Position numbers and translations under genes: made by a program. 64,000 nucleotides of DNA from Volutella citrinella (lineage: Eukaryota; Ascomycota; Sordariomycetes; Hypocreales; Nectriaceae): NCBI GenBank assembly GCA_034401135.1, contig JAWZSP010000001.1, positions 1,550,001 through 1,614,000 on the forward strand. The letters are read 5' to 3'. Of the stretch, positions 22,835 through 34,139 are shown one piece after another. Position 1 is the first letter of the stretch, and each line of letters starts with the position of its first letter. Below the pieces are notes generated by a model. The model saw only the letters and a program-made list of their open reading frames with translations. It was not told the origin of the DNA and did not search any database.

Positions 22835-25801
22835 TCAGGGTTTTCGGTTCGGGGCCTTTGGCCGATTGATCGTCAACGGTTTGAAGGGCTTGCGCAGCCG
22901 GTCCATGGATGGCGCAGGACCCAGCCCAACGGGCCGCCTCACACCTCCGCCCTTCACAGCCATGAAGGTTGTCGCATGGAAGCTGGCGGCTGGTCTATCG
23001 GCGACACGCGCTGCATCCGCTTCTCCGACTTCCGGGCCCTTTGCACCATCTGGCGACTGAGGACGCGGCGGCGAACTTGAGAAGCAGGCATACGATTTCC
23101 TCGGCCCGTCATCGACTGCAGTGGACGAGTGTGCCCTCTTCAATGGCCTAATCGCGCCAATTCTGTGGTTGGCCAATTTTGGGTCGATCAATGGCGTGGA
23201 CGTCTCCGCGCGCAGCATCGCTGGCGGTGCGGTCGGCCGCGACGATGGCGCCTGAAGTTGCTGTCGGGGCGCGGCCGTCGGAGGCGCCCTGTGAGCTGCC
23301 CTGTCGCCGAGACCAGGTACTTGGTTGACGAAGCCAAGTAGGCTCCTCTGGTCGGTTCCTCTACGCGTCGTTCCTTTCTTCGAGACCGGTTTCGGGTTTT
23401 GCGCCCTCGCCTTCTCTGCCTGCTTGCCCGCAGCGTCGAGGACGACTTTGTGCGCGCCGGCCGTGGTAAACCCTGGCAAAGATGACACGGTGAACTCGGA
23501 CGACTTCTCCATTGTCGTCGAGTACTCCCTTTTCCAGTTGACGTCGGCGGCCTGGTCGTGAGGATGAGAACCATCGCCGCTGGCAGTGCGTTGTCTCTTT
23601 GCTGCCCTCGGCCCATGAGGCTCGCGAGCGTCGCCATAAGCATCCGCAGCCTTCGGATCGATGGGCTCTTCGGGGAAGCTGTCGTCTTCCGGAGAAAACA
23701 TGGGTGGAACCCCAGCAAATATTTCCTTTTCCGAGGGGGCTATTCGCCGCAGGATCTTGGCCGCGCCTTCGAGCACCGCTCTGTTGAATGAAGGCCCCTT
23801 CTTCGCAAAGGCAGTGGATGCAATCGGCTCCACGAACGGAGACAATTCGACCTTGGAACCCATTCCCTGTGGGCCGTACAGTGGGCAGCTCAGGTTGAGC
23901 AGTGTCTTGGCTCGGGTCATGGCCACGTAAAGCAGCCGCCGCTCCTCGTCCAGATCTTCAGATCTAGCGTGCGGTATTGACCCAGAGTAAACAGAGGGGA
24001 CAAAAACAACGGGCCACTCCAGCCCTTTAGCAGCATGAATCGTGGAAATCGTGACGACGGCTTGTTTGTCGGCCGACTTGTCGTCTTTCTGCGCGTCGGA
24101 TGCCAGCGACACATTCGCGAGAAACCGACCCAGCAAGTCGTCGCTTTTTACCTGCTCAACGTCTTCAATCTCTGGTAGAGCATCCTCGTCTTGGGCGCCA
24201 AAGTCGCGCGAAAAGTCGTGCGCCAAGTTGACAAACTCTTGCACGTTTGCCCATCGTTGCTCATGCTCTTCGCCGTATTCGTCCTCTAGGTACTTCTTGA
24301 ACCGTAGCTGGGACACAAGCTGCTCAATAAGCGAGACAAGCGTCGCCGCCTCCTCCTTGCCGACTTTTGTCGCCTGTTTCTGCAGGATGGATATAGTCTT
24401 TATTAGGTCCGTGTTGAGCTTCTGCTCCATGTTGTTCCGAATGTTGGTGGTTGCCCTGCGAGTTCCTCGGCAGTGCTTCAACAGCAGCGACCACAGGCTC
24501 ATCTTGGCCTGTTCTGCCTCCTCGATCAAGGACTTAATGGTCACTTCACCGATGCCTCGGCGTGGCACGTTGATTATTCGCGAGAGGGCATCATTATTGT
24601 CTGGCTGGTACACAACTCGAAGATAGTCGAGCAGAATCTTGATCTCCAGCCGTTCGTAGAACTTGTGGCCACCAATCATTCGATAAGCCACTCCTGCCTT
24701 TCCGAGGGCTGACTCGATATGTCGAGAGAGAGCCGCTGATCTAAGCAGGATGGCGATATCATCATACTTGAACATCTTGCCGCACATGGTGATGGTGCGC
24801 TTAATTTCGGAGACGATCCATTCGCCCTCGGTGGCTGAGGTCCTGAGCGTTCGAAGAACCGGTCGCGCGCCCTTAGTGTGCACCGGCAGAAGAACCTTTT
24901 GGTAGCGCTTCTTGTCTTGCTGAATCACATGGAGCGACACATCGAGAATTGACTGGGATGATCGATAGTTCTCCTCGAGCGACACTTCGTACGTCTGGGG
25001 ATAGTCACGGAGCAATCGGTACAGATTCCTGATCTCTGCAGAACGCCATCCGTAAATGCTTTGATCTGGGTCGCCCACAATCGTGATCCGTTGCTTTTGC
25101 TGGGCAAAGAGTCTCATGAGCTCGTACTGGATGCCATTGGTGTCTTGGTACTCGTCGATGAGAACAGCCTGGACGTTCGAAACGCAGGATGGATGGTCCC
25201 GGAGCAACTCCACACATTTAACCAGAAGGTCGTCATAGTCGAGTAGATTGGATCTGGCCAATTGGTCCTGGTACTCCTGGTAGCACCTCTCGAGCGCGGG
25301 GTTCTCCTGCTTCTTACTCCTCTGCGTCGCGCCGTCCGCGCCCTTGGCTTTCTTCTTGCTAATCCAGGATTTGGCATGCAATGGCTCAATCCCTAGATCG
25401 AGTCGCTTGCAAATTCGTTTTATTATCGCCTTCGAGTCTCCATCGTCTGCAATGCCGAATTTGGAATCGAGGCCAATGCGGCTTCCGTAGATGGCCAGGT
25501 AACGACGCGCAATCGAGTGGAATGTGCCGAGAACAATCCTTTTTTCGCACTCCTCGCCCAATACCTTGCCTATCCGCTCCTTCATCTCCCGTGCCGCCTT
25601 GACGGTGAAAGTTGCGACAATGACATCGGCGGGACGGTAGCCGACTCTTTGCACAAGCCATACGACTCGTGATGTGAGGGTATGTGTTTTGCCGCTCCCG
25701 GGCCCAGCTAGGATAGCAACTGTCGAGGCATTCGAGGTTACTGCGCGTCGTTGCGCGTCGTTCAGCGATCGCAAAATGGAATCATCGTTGGTGGTCGACA
25801 T
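22835..25801 (-). CDS. srs2: Srs2-type ATP-dependent DNA helicase (UvrD/PcrA, SF1)
   Basis: A single uninterrupted frame encodes 988 residues. All superfamily 1A helicase motifs are present: Q motif LNDAQRRAV; I (Walker A) AGPGSGKT; II LIDEYQDTN; III VGDPDQSIYGWRSA; IV LEENYRSS; V TISTIHAAKGLEW; VI RLLYVAMTRAK. The C-terminal third (about 690-988) is low-complexity and charged, as in fungal Srs2, which there carries Rad51- and PCNA/SUMO-interaction elements. Srs2 is a nuclear 3'-5' translocase that strips Rad51 filaments and limits unscheduled recombination. Length and motif order distinguish it from Pif1 or RecQ enzymes. The start is the first Met, two dozen codons before motif Q. Confidence 0.93.
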   Translation of the reverse strand: MSTTNDDSILRSLNDAQRRAVTSNASTVAILAGPGSGKTHTLTSRVVWLVQRVGYRPADVIVATFTVKAAREMKERIGKVLGEECEKRIVLGTFHSIARRYLAIYGSRIGLDSKFGIADDGDSKAIIKRICKRLDLGIEPLHAKSWISKKKAKGADGATQRSKKQENPALERCYQEYQDQLARSNLLDYDDLLVKCVELLRDHPSCVSNVQAVLIDEYQDTNGIQYELMRLFAQQKQRITIVGDPDQSIYGWRSAEIRNLYRLLRDYPQTYEVSLEENYRSSQSILDVSLHVIQQDKKRYQKVLLPVHTKGARPVLRTLRTSATEGEWIVSEIKRTITMCGKMFKYDDIAILLRSAALSRHIESALGKAGVAYRMIGGHKFYERLEIKILLDYLRVVYQPDNNDALSRIINVPRRGIGEVTIKSLIEEAEQAKMSLWSLLLKHCRGTRRATTNIRNNMEQKLNTDLIKTISILQKQATKVGKEEAATLVSLIEQLVSQLRFKKYLEDEYGEEHEQRWANVQEFVNLAHDFSRDFGAQDEDALPEIEDVEQVKSDDLLGRFLANVSLASDAQKDDKSADKQAVVTISTIHAAKGLEWPVVFVPSVYSGSIPHARSEDLDEERRLLYVAMTRAKTLLNLSCPLYGPQGMGSKVELSPFVEPIASTAFAKKGPSFNRAVLEGAAKILRRIAPSEKEIFAGVPPMFSPEDDSFPEEPIDPKAADAYGDAREPHGPRAAKRQRTASGDGSHPHDQAADVNWKREYSTTMEKSSEFTVSSLPGFTTAGAHKVVLDAAGKQAEKARAQNPKPVSKKGTTRRGTDQRSLLGFVNQVPGLGDRAAHRAPPTAAPRQQLQAPSSRPTAPPAMLRAETSTPLIDPKLANHRIGAIRPLKRAHSSTAVDDGPRKSYACFSSSPPRPQSPDGAKGPEVGEADAARVADRPAASFHATTFMAVKGGGVRRPVGLGPAPSMDRLRKPFKPLTINRPKAPNRKP

Positions 25802-28800
25802 GTTCGCGTCCAGATATCGACGCGTTGGGCCCGCTTCGTCGTAGGTTGGTGTGTCATTGAGGTCTATTGAGCGATATCTTTTGGTCAGGGACTAGATTCC
25901 CTTTGCGTCAGATCGGTATGGCCGTAGCGAAGCCTCCAGGACCTCTAGCAACTGATCCATCACCACGGGTTGAAGCGCGGGCCTGGTGAGACGCGCAGGT
26001 AGGACGCGATGTCACGTGATGCAGCGTTTTGGCTCTCAACCGCCGTGCTTCAGGGTAATGGCCTGGAATACCGCAAGATTCGGGTTCCGGATATTTGATA
26101 GAGAAATTGTCGAGGATATTAAGATAACATCTGTATTGAATAGATTATATGAGCCCGATTCGAACAGCAACTTTATTTCCCTTTCATGTATATATCAACA
26201 GAGAGATAACGGCGAGAGGCCAGTCACACGGCTCGGCCCGCACACTAAAATGATCCACGTATACACGGGCGGGCCTTAGCAGCTACCAATGTTTACTTAC
26301 CCATTGCGTACACTGGCCAGTGCTAAAGCTGGTAGACAATTTCCAAAGGCTGCCAGGTCTTCGCAAATTTAATAATTTTCAGCACTTGCGATGAGTTCCT
26401 TCGATCATCGGGGAGTGCCCGTCTTAGTTTGCACAGGGGCACCGAGATTGTTTGATGTCCCCTCAATGGGCGGATATGCAGTGCACTCGTTGTTAGTGGA
26501 CAGCTGCCAGCTTCGTCGAGGGCAGCAGATTGCATCCGGCGAGATGTGATGCAGCAACTATTGGTACCTGCGACGCTCACTGGCATTGGGGCGTTTCATC
26601 ACTCATGCAACGTACTCGTACTGGGGTTTGCGAGAATCACCAGGCTGTATGCATCGCTCTGCATCGCTTCAGCAAGGGCGAGCCTCGAGTCGGGTCGGTG
26701 TGATGGGGCCTGCAGGAGATGGCAGCATTTTTTCGTCTTGGTCCTCACCCCACTAGTCGTACCAAAGCACAACATCTCGCATCATCACAACAATACAAAA
26801 TGCTGCATGCTAGCTGGAATTTTGTCACAACAAAGGTGGACAAGCTCTGTGTGATTGTGACGAATGCATCGCACAATCACTTCAATAGCACTAACTGGGC
26901 CAATGCCGTAGTTGACAGCGTCCCATTTCACAGTGCTATCACACCACCCTGGACCTAGGCGCCCGTACCAACAGGCCTGGTCGGGCGGTGGTGCATTAGT
27001 GCCAGAGCTGCATTGTGATGGTTCTCACATGACACAACCGGGGTTGACGACCTCTAAACCTCTTGTAGATGAGGCCAGCAAGATATCTCGGGTGGAGCGA
27101 TAAGTCACGATATAATATAGGCACACTCTGCCATGGGTGATTGTTGACAATGGGAGCCAAATGCTCTGATTGGTCTGTGCACTACACGATGCTGTGATGG
27201 TCTGGTTATGTCGTTATCGAAGGCCTTGGCACTTTCATCTCTGTTTCTTAGCCCTACCGCGTTCCTGGCCGGCTCGCATTCCTACCAACCGGTAGGCAGC
27301 CAAGTTTAAAATTTTACAAAGATGAATACTGCGAAAGAAGAGTACACGGCCATTGACCACCTTCCATGGTCAGGTGAAGTAGAAGGGGTGCTTCGTTGGC
27401 CAACATGGTAATGCAAGCGACGTAGTGACCAGGGGAGCCTGATGCGAAGTGTAAGATATGAGACGAAATGCTCCTGCTCGTCCAGCAGTAAAACTCCGCT
27501 ATAGATTGATATGCGGACTGCCAATTGACGGTATATATGACAGTTTTTCAGGCTATTCAACGGGAATGGCATACCAGCTAAGGATGACTTGAACTATTGT
27601 ATTTCGGGTTTCGGTTTACACAAGCAATGCCAGTCAATGTCGTTGAATAATGGACAAATCTATCAATAGAGGTGTTTTAGAGTGGCATCGTTTCATGATT
27701 TTTTAGCACATGTTTTTTTTTTCAAAGCGTGCATCACCGATGGCCAATGCTTGTCACAGATGGGCGCAGGGGCGACAGTTCAATGTTGTTCATGTGTTCC
27801 ACAGTTTCAAGCGCCTGCAAGTTCATAGCCGCCGGAGCAGTGGCCAAATCAGAAAAATGTTTCTCCCCTCGGTGTTTCGTATCGGATTTGTTTCATTGGC
27901 CCTACGACACCAGATGCGATGCTCAGTTACTGTGACTACGGACGGACAGACAGAATGCAAGGATGGACGACAGCACCCAATTCGGTAAGTGGGCGAGCGG
28001 TCAAGCAGCTACAGTGGGTTGTACCTTAACGCCAATAGGCTTATCGGGGACCCCGCTCGGAAAACTGACCCAACCCGTGGACGGCCAATGGGTTGTTTGA
28101 CTGCTTGCGTATGCTGTGTGGCGGCGAGGCCTCGCCCGGGCACGCAAGATGTGAAACAGTAAAAATAGAACATTGAGAGGGACACCGCATGATGCGTGAT
28201 CCCACAGTCGGGGCTCAAACGCATCATGGTGTGGCGGCGGAGCTGCAAACCCACGGCTGTGGGCCAGGGGCACGACGGGGTCGAGAGGTGACTGAAATCT
28301 GGTCGACGATGGGGAGGCTTGGCTCTGGATTCGTCGAGGCCATGCACAATCACATCCATCACTCGCCGTAGTCGAGACGTTAGCGGCTGCCGCACTTGGG
28401 GCATCGAATTGTGATACGCAGCTGCGGCATGGGATTGGGGCCCATCACCGACCTGCGAGCCAGGCGAAGGGCGGTCGCTTGGAAGCTGTGGAAGCATTTG
28501 TGCATAAGAGAGTCATTGAGAGGCCGGGCCTGCGGGGCTCGACACTGGTGGTTGGGATGTGCCCATGCCCCTGTCAGCGCCGTCGCCTCCGCCAATCACC
28601 CGCCGCGGCCCCACCATCGCCGGCGCTTAACTGCCTCGTCGTCACCTCGCTCCGCCCAACCACAGGCCGCAGCGGGCATCTGGTGTCGGTCCTCATCACG
28701 CCTCTCGCTGCAGTCCCCGCGCCCATGGCGGCATCTATTCTCAGATCATGTCCCCATTCGCCAGAGGCCCTCCCGGGGGCCGCTGCCTTTCTGGCAAGTC

Positions 28801-29001
28801 AGCGTCCAGCCCGCAAGCCCAGCGGCTAGGCTCATCACACGCCGGATCCATCAACGCCGTCCGCTATATACCAAATGCTGCCGCAGTATCCGTCTGGGGG
28901 CACCACGATCTCCCACTAGATATGTTTCGCCTCGTCCTTCAGGAGGTTCCATCACATCGCTGGCTCCTTCTTTAAGACCGGACCTCCTCGTCCTCTCCAC
29001 C
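25802..29001. other. 3.2 kb intergenic region
   Basis: This gap runs between the start of srs2 and the start of the membrane protein at 29002; the genes are divergent. Bases 26080-27720 are A/T-richer, and a T tract lies at about 27713-27722. From 28396 to 29001 an open frame continues upstream of the 29002 gene but lacks a plausible translation start or conserved features, so it is treated as 5' leader. I see no other gene. Confidence 0.45.
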
Positions 29002-30543
29002 ATGCCATCTCGAGCAGTCCGCAACGCTTTGCTTCTCGAACTGCTTCTGTCTCTGCCACTCATCTCACCCTCGCTTGCCCAGCCCTCCCAGCCTGCTCTC
29101 AACACCAGAGCCGACGACGCACCGGTGCCAGGAGGCCCGAACCAAGAACAAGACCTAACCTTGCTGCCTGCCCAGATCGGCGGCATTGTCGGAGCATACG
29201 CCATCTCGCTGGTGCTGGTCGCCGTAACACTTCTTGCGCTCTCGAGGAGACGACGCCAGCATCTATCCGCTGGAAACGAAGAAGTAGACTTTGAAATCCG
29301 CTTTGGCAAAGAACTCACCAGCCCCGACTTCCCACCCCCCGCCATCGCCGCCCTCAGCATCGTCACCCCGGCAAACCCAAACTTCAACTTTGGCAGCCCG
29401 ACCAAGTCCGACTTCTCTGCCGTCGCACCTTCCTTCAACCCCTCACCAACCTCGACACTCGGCGCCCCCGGTGTCAATCGTCAAGTCGACCAGCGAGTTG
29501 TTGCCGCAGACAGGCTAGTTGCCCAATCACAGCTGGAAGACATGTTCAAGCACGTACTCGAGCACGAGGACGCCAAGCAGCGCGGCGTGGCCTACGTCAT
29601 GCCCAATGGCTCCCAGCAGTCGCTCCAACCGCCCCAGTCTCCGGCTGCCGCCTCCTTCAAGTCGAATGGAACTGTCCTCTCCAAGAAGGACAAGAAGGAG
29701 AGGTCCAAGCCGGCCACGCTCAACCTCGATCAATCTCGCGAGCTTCGCGAGGAGAAGACGCAGTCCCGGACCTCTTCGCTGCTGTCGGCGCTGAGGTCGC
29801 CCAAGAAGAAGGCCATGAAGGGCATGAGCATCTCGTCGCCCATCATGACCCCTCAGTCGGCCACCTTTCCGCGCCAGGAGTCGCAGGAGCTCAGCTCCAT
29901 CCCGCCTCGCCAGTACGCTCCGGCGGCACCCCCACCGGTCCCCACCGACCAGATCCCTTATGGAGCCGCCCCGATCAAGCACCAGGCGCCAATTACCCCG
30001 GATATCTCCCCCGAGAGTGTTCAAAGCATCGATGAGCGCATCGGCAGCCAGCTCCCGCCGCTTGGCCATGCCCGGACCGTGTCGGCGGCTCCCACAGAGG
30101 GAGAACCCCAGTCCGCCATATCTGAACACTCACAGGCACCGCTGGTCGGTCTGCCGGCCTCTCCCAGGTCGGGATCTTTCTCCCCGACACTCCCTGCGTC
30201 GCCTAAGCCTGGTGCAACCTTCCAGCGGTCCAAGGCTCCCTCGGCTGTCCGTACTGGCGGTGCGCTGCCTCTGCGAGCGTACGAGCCTGCCCTGGCCTCA
30301 CCAACGACTATTGCCCGCACCACCAAGCAGACCGTGTTTGAGAGGAAGGGTCCTCTGTCGCCTAGCGGAGCCATGACCCCCTTCACGGCCGGTGCTGTGC
30401 CTTATTCGCCGTACCAGCCCTTCACGCCTTGCATGCCCGTCACACCGTCTCTCGTTACCAAGGAGGACCGAAAGAAGATGAGGCGCATGGTGCCCAAGAC
30501 GCCAACGCTGAACATGGTCAAGAGCGAAGACGATATCTGGTAA
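29002..30543 (+). CDS. Uncharacterised type I single-span membrane protein with long cytoplasmic tail
   Basis: This single-exon gene encodes 513 residues. The start at 29002 is chosen because it begins a clear signal peptide (about residues 1-26, LLLELLLSLPLISPSLA); the frame stays open for 202 codons upstream but that extension is Arg/Pro-rich and unlike a signal-bearing N-terminus. A transmembrane helix (IGGIVGAYAISLVLVAVTLL) lies at about 54-75, followed by RRRR and a tail of about 435 residues rich in Pro, Ser, Lys and Gln with several SP/TP sites. The end is basic then acidic (KEDRKKMRRM ... KSEDDIW). The layout suggests a plasma-membrane or endomembrane anchor with a regulated cytosolic tail. 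I do not recognise a named family. Confidence 0.8.
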   Translation: MPSRAVRNALLLELLLSLPLISPSLAQPSQPALNTRADDAPVPGGPNQEQDLTLLPAQIGGIVGAYAISLVLVAVTLLALSRRRRQHLSAGNEEVDFEIRFGKELTSPDFPPPAIAALSIVTPANPNFNFGSPTKSDFSAVAPSFNPSPTSTLGAPGVNRQVDQRVVAADRLVAQSQLEDMFKHVLEHEDAKQRGVAYVMPNGSQQSLQPPQSPAAASFKSNGTVLSKKDKKERSKPATLNLDQSRELREEKTQSRTSSLLSALRSPKKKAMKGMSISSPIMTPQSATFPRQESQELSSIPPRQYAPAAPPPVPTDQIPYGAAPIKHQAPITPDISPESVQSIDERIGSQLPPLGHARTVSAAPTEGEPQSAISEHSQAPLVGLPASPRSGSFSPTLPASPKPGATFQRSKAPSAVRTGGALPLRAYEPALASPTTIARTTKQTVFERKGPLSPSGAMTPFTAGAVPYSPYQPFTPCMPVTPSLVTKEDRKKMRRMVPKTPTLNMVKSEDDIW

Positions 30544-33500
30544 TCGCTCGCCATGAGGCGAGAGTGGTTGGATGTTAATACGGCTTGTTCCTTTTATTTC
30601 ACACATTTTTGTTAGACTTTGACCCGCGCTTCTACGGGATGACCAAAAACCATGTCACCATGCTTTTGATCATTCCCCGCGCACCGTTTTCCTTGGGTTT
30701 AATTCCCTTTTCTCCCCTTTGTCTTCCTGTTGCCTGTCAAGAGAGCTTGGGCAGAGAGCAGGCTCGAATCCCGCTGGCGAACGGACAAAATCAGGGATAA
30801 ACAGCCCTTGCATGTACATATTTGGCTCGCTCCCACAGCTTGATACCCAGGTGGCGTCCAGTATGCCAGAAATATATGAAGTATAAATTATACATGCCTG
30901 TCGTGAAAATCCGGGGTGCATTGATTGCGCGGCCGCCCTGTGAGTTCAGCCGACACGCTGTCTTCTCAACACAGGGCAACGTTGAACGCCAAAACAAGTT
31001 ACCCCCCCCAAGGTAGCTTCATTCGTGATCCCGGGAGACCAGCATACACGGACTCGGGGAGCAGGACGGATGCCTTCAAATGATGGGTTGCTTCTTCCCC
31101 TTTCATGCACTCGATATCTGATACCAGCTTCATGGAATAGTAATCCGTCGTTGCGGCCAGTGAGAGCCGGGCACCGCATTGACATCCGTCGGGAAGCGGG
31201 CGCCGTTTGTGACACCATCCGAGCGCACTGTGGATGTGACAACGGGCAAGCCCTGAATGCGGTTTACGACTGTTCCAGCCTCCAGCCAGAATGTTTGTCA
31301 AGTAAATTGTGCACACAAACATCGATGTCACCGACTGGGAGGGAGGGGTTCGAGGTTACATCGGGGAACTGACTTGCCCTCGAAACTGGGGCGCGGCACG
31401 GGATCGATCGGCCACAAGTGACGGGTAGTGGTCCAGACCAACGTGACAGATGTGTACCCGGTACTGAGAAAAAAGCAAGGTAATTGTCGCGAAAGCCCGA
31501 AACACCGGAGCCATGTTGTTGCGTTTTCTATGGGCGCGTGAGAGGCAGAGTGAGTTTGAAGGATCTAGCGTTACTGCGTCAACACACCCTCTTTGCCAGA
31601 GACTCGACTCGTGCTGCTGCAAGTTTGGCAGACGTTGCACCCGACAATTGCGGAAGCCGTTGCGGCTCCTGCGTGGTGTGGTGCTACTGTACTGTGCTGC
31701 TAGACTCTGTGCAACCCACAGTCCACCACGAGGCACGGGTCGGGCCTAATTAGAGCGGACATCCAGGTGAGGGGACCAGCCAGCCAGAGCAGCTGGAGCC
31801 GGAACATCGGGACAATCGATTGGTGACGGCGGTCCGATGAGAGACACAAAAGCCACTGCTGACACGCCAAAAAGCAATCCCGTGCAAGTCGCCGCCGCCA
31901 AAACCCAAGCCTGGCCCAGCGACTGTCGACACAGTACGTAGTATCCGCACGCAAAACATGGCCCATGGGGGCGGCGGCGGACAGCATCCATGGCTCTCGC
32001 GTGGCCAAGCCGAGACAAATCTGCCACTGCCACTGGCTGGATGGCCGCGCCGGCGTCGACGCCCCGCCCCCTGCATCGGAACTTTGAGTTTTCTCGTGGC
32101 AGATGCTTGGGGGGGACCTTGGGGGCCCACGTTCCGGGCGCGGTTGGAGGGCGGGCGACGAAAAAGGCTGACGCTGGACGGGCTGGTCTGGCGGTGGCTC
32201 AGAGCGATGCAGAGTTTGATGGGGTGCTAGGCCGGGAACGGCCCAGGTGAGGTCTCTCCACACCTGAGATGATGGCTTTTGCCGGTCCTGCCAGCAACTT
32301 GCCCGGTTGGAGGAGGAGGGGCAGAAGGGAAAAGACGTCGACAAGGGCCCTTGCGGCGGAGCGACCGGGGCCGGGCTGGACTCGATTTGATCTGCACGGG
32401 AGGCTTCATTGAGGAACGGTGCGGCGTCATGGGCGAGGGCAGTCCCTGGCTCAAGCAGCCCCGCCAGGCCCTGGTCGCTGGTCGTGCTGTCTTTGGTTGG
32501 AGCTGCCAAGCTGCCTCCACACCCTTGTCGTTCCTGGATGGTGAAAGTCCGAAGGAAGGGATGAATTGGATGGGGGGATGGCCTATCCCGCAGACTGTAT
32601 CCGTACGAGTGCGAAGTATGGATACAGTACAGTGGATGCCATTTGGTGGCTGATTGAAATGGCTCGCATTGACATTTCGCCATCCAACAAGCCGGCTCCC
32701 GCACGTATCGCAAGGTGATATGCCACACGCACGCTGCCCTGCCTAGGGCTATCATTTTTAGGCTTGCGACTAGTCGTATCTCTAATGTGCCGCCGAAATA
32801 ATACCTTGTAGAAGGATCAAGATATTGCGACGCTGCCCAGACTGCCCAGGTGCGCAACGCATGCGCGATCAAGTGGCTGAAGCACTCGCCTTTTCGCCTT
32901 CCACCGCTCGTCCTCAGTTGTCGAGTGGCGCATCAGCCACTTGACGCATCTCCGCTTCATCAGTGGTGTATTGTTATTAATTTAATTCCCTCGTCCACGT
33001 TCTCCAAGGCAGCCTTCGCTTCCATTGCTCGCCCAGCCCAGTGTGTGTCTTTTGGGCGCCCGGACTCTGCCGGAGCAGTTCCGCGCGACACACACCCCCC
33101 CACGTCCCAGTGGCTGCTCGCCATGACCCGCAACGCCGTATGCCGCCGGTCGCCGCGCACGGTGCCACAGCGTCACGGCGTAACGGAGTGTCCGCGGACT
33201 CCGCACCCTGCTGCAGCCTCTTTCCCGCCCGCCGCCGGCAACTATGAGTGCTGCACCGCACTGGGCACAGCGGACAGCGGCGGGCAGTGGTGGGCAGCGG
33301 CGAGCTGAGCGCTGGGCTGCCGCAGTAGGCCGGCCTAGGCAAGCCCCCCAGGCACCCAGTGTGCGCCCGCGACAACGGCGCCCATGCGCACGGTAACCAC
33401 GGGTGGGACCTGCGCTGAATTGCCTTGGCCAACACGCTCTTCTCTGGGCTGATGTCCGGGCCCCATCGTACGATTTCCGTTCTGCTCTTGTCTGTTCTCG

Positions 33501-34139
33501 TCCACTCCTCAAACCGAGTTCCTTGCTCTCCCTCTCATCCACCCCATTTCCAACTCCAAGCGCTTCGCGTCAGTCAGATCAGTCAGACCATATTGCCTGC
33601 TCCTCTGCTACTCTCCTGCCCCCGGGCCCTGGCTGTTCCATCGAACATTCGGCCGCATCCGCCGCCATCGGTCGATCCCACGCTCTCGCTTGCGCTTTGC
33701 TGCCCTCACAAACCCGCTGGTAGGCAGTCAGTGGTGTTGCAGCCCAGCTATAGCAGCGGTGGTAGCAAGTGGCAGCAACAGCACCACCAGACCAGACCGG
33801 ACCACCTATAGCATAGCATTGGAGGCAGAATCAGCTTGTTGCGCGCCCGCACACCACCGCACGCCCTCCCCTCGTCGCCGACCCGCCCTTCTCGGCAGGG
33901 CTTCAGATCTGTGCCGCCGCCGCCGTTCGCCTGGAGGAGGATCGTGGTTACGGTTACGGCGTGTATCAGAGATCGACTGACCGTTTGGGCGGTTCAGTGA
34001 CAGAGAGAGCCGAACCCCCGTCGCCGCTGCGCACTCGCTCGCGACGTCCTCGGCCACACCCCAAGCAACTGGGTCCCCATTCCGAGGTGTCTGTCCATCC
34101 AGTCCGTATCAGCCCATCGGTGCATGGTGCTGCCCTGCC
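30544..34139. other. 3.6 kb intergenic region upstream of the SREBP gene
   Basis: This long gap separates the membrane protein from the bHLH factor. Its last kilobase is pyrimidine-rich (for example 33500-33620) and could be a long 5' leader, which is common for fungal regulators. A 390-codon frame on the minus strand at 31700-32872 has no domain or biased codon use and is not accepted as a gene. I see nothing else. Confidence 0.45.

Noticed and set aside
26145..26170. Reverse-strand tRNA-like B box near GATTCGAAC
   Set aside because: The flanking sequence does not fold into the remaining arms.
28396..29001. Upstream in-frame extension of the membrane protein at 29002
   Set aside because: The 29002 Met begins a clear signal peptide; the extension is Arg/Pro-rich and would bury it internally.
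30758..30785. tRNA-like T-arm (GGCTCGAATCCCG)
   Set aside because: No matching acceptor strand, A box or anticodon arm can be found upstream, so it is not a tRNA.
31700..32872. 390-codon minus-strand frame in the SREBP upstream gap
   Set aside because: It has no domain, irregular composition and overlapping frames on both strands; kept only as a note in the intergenic entry.
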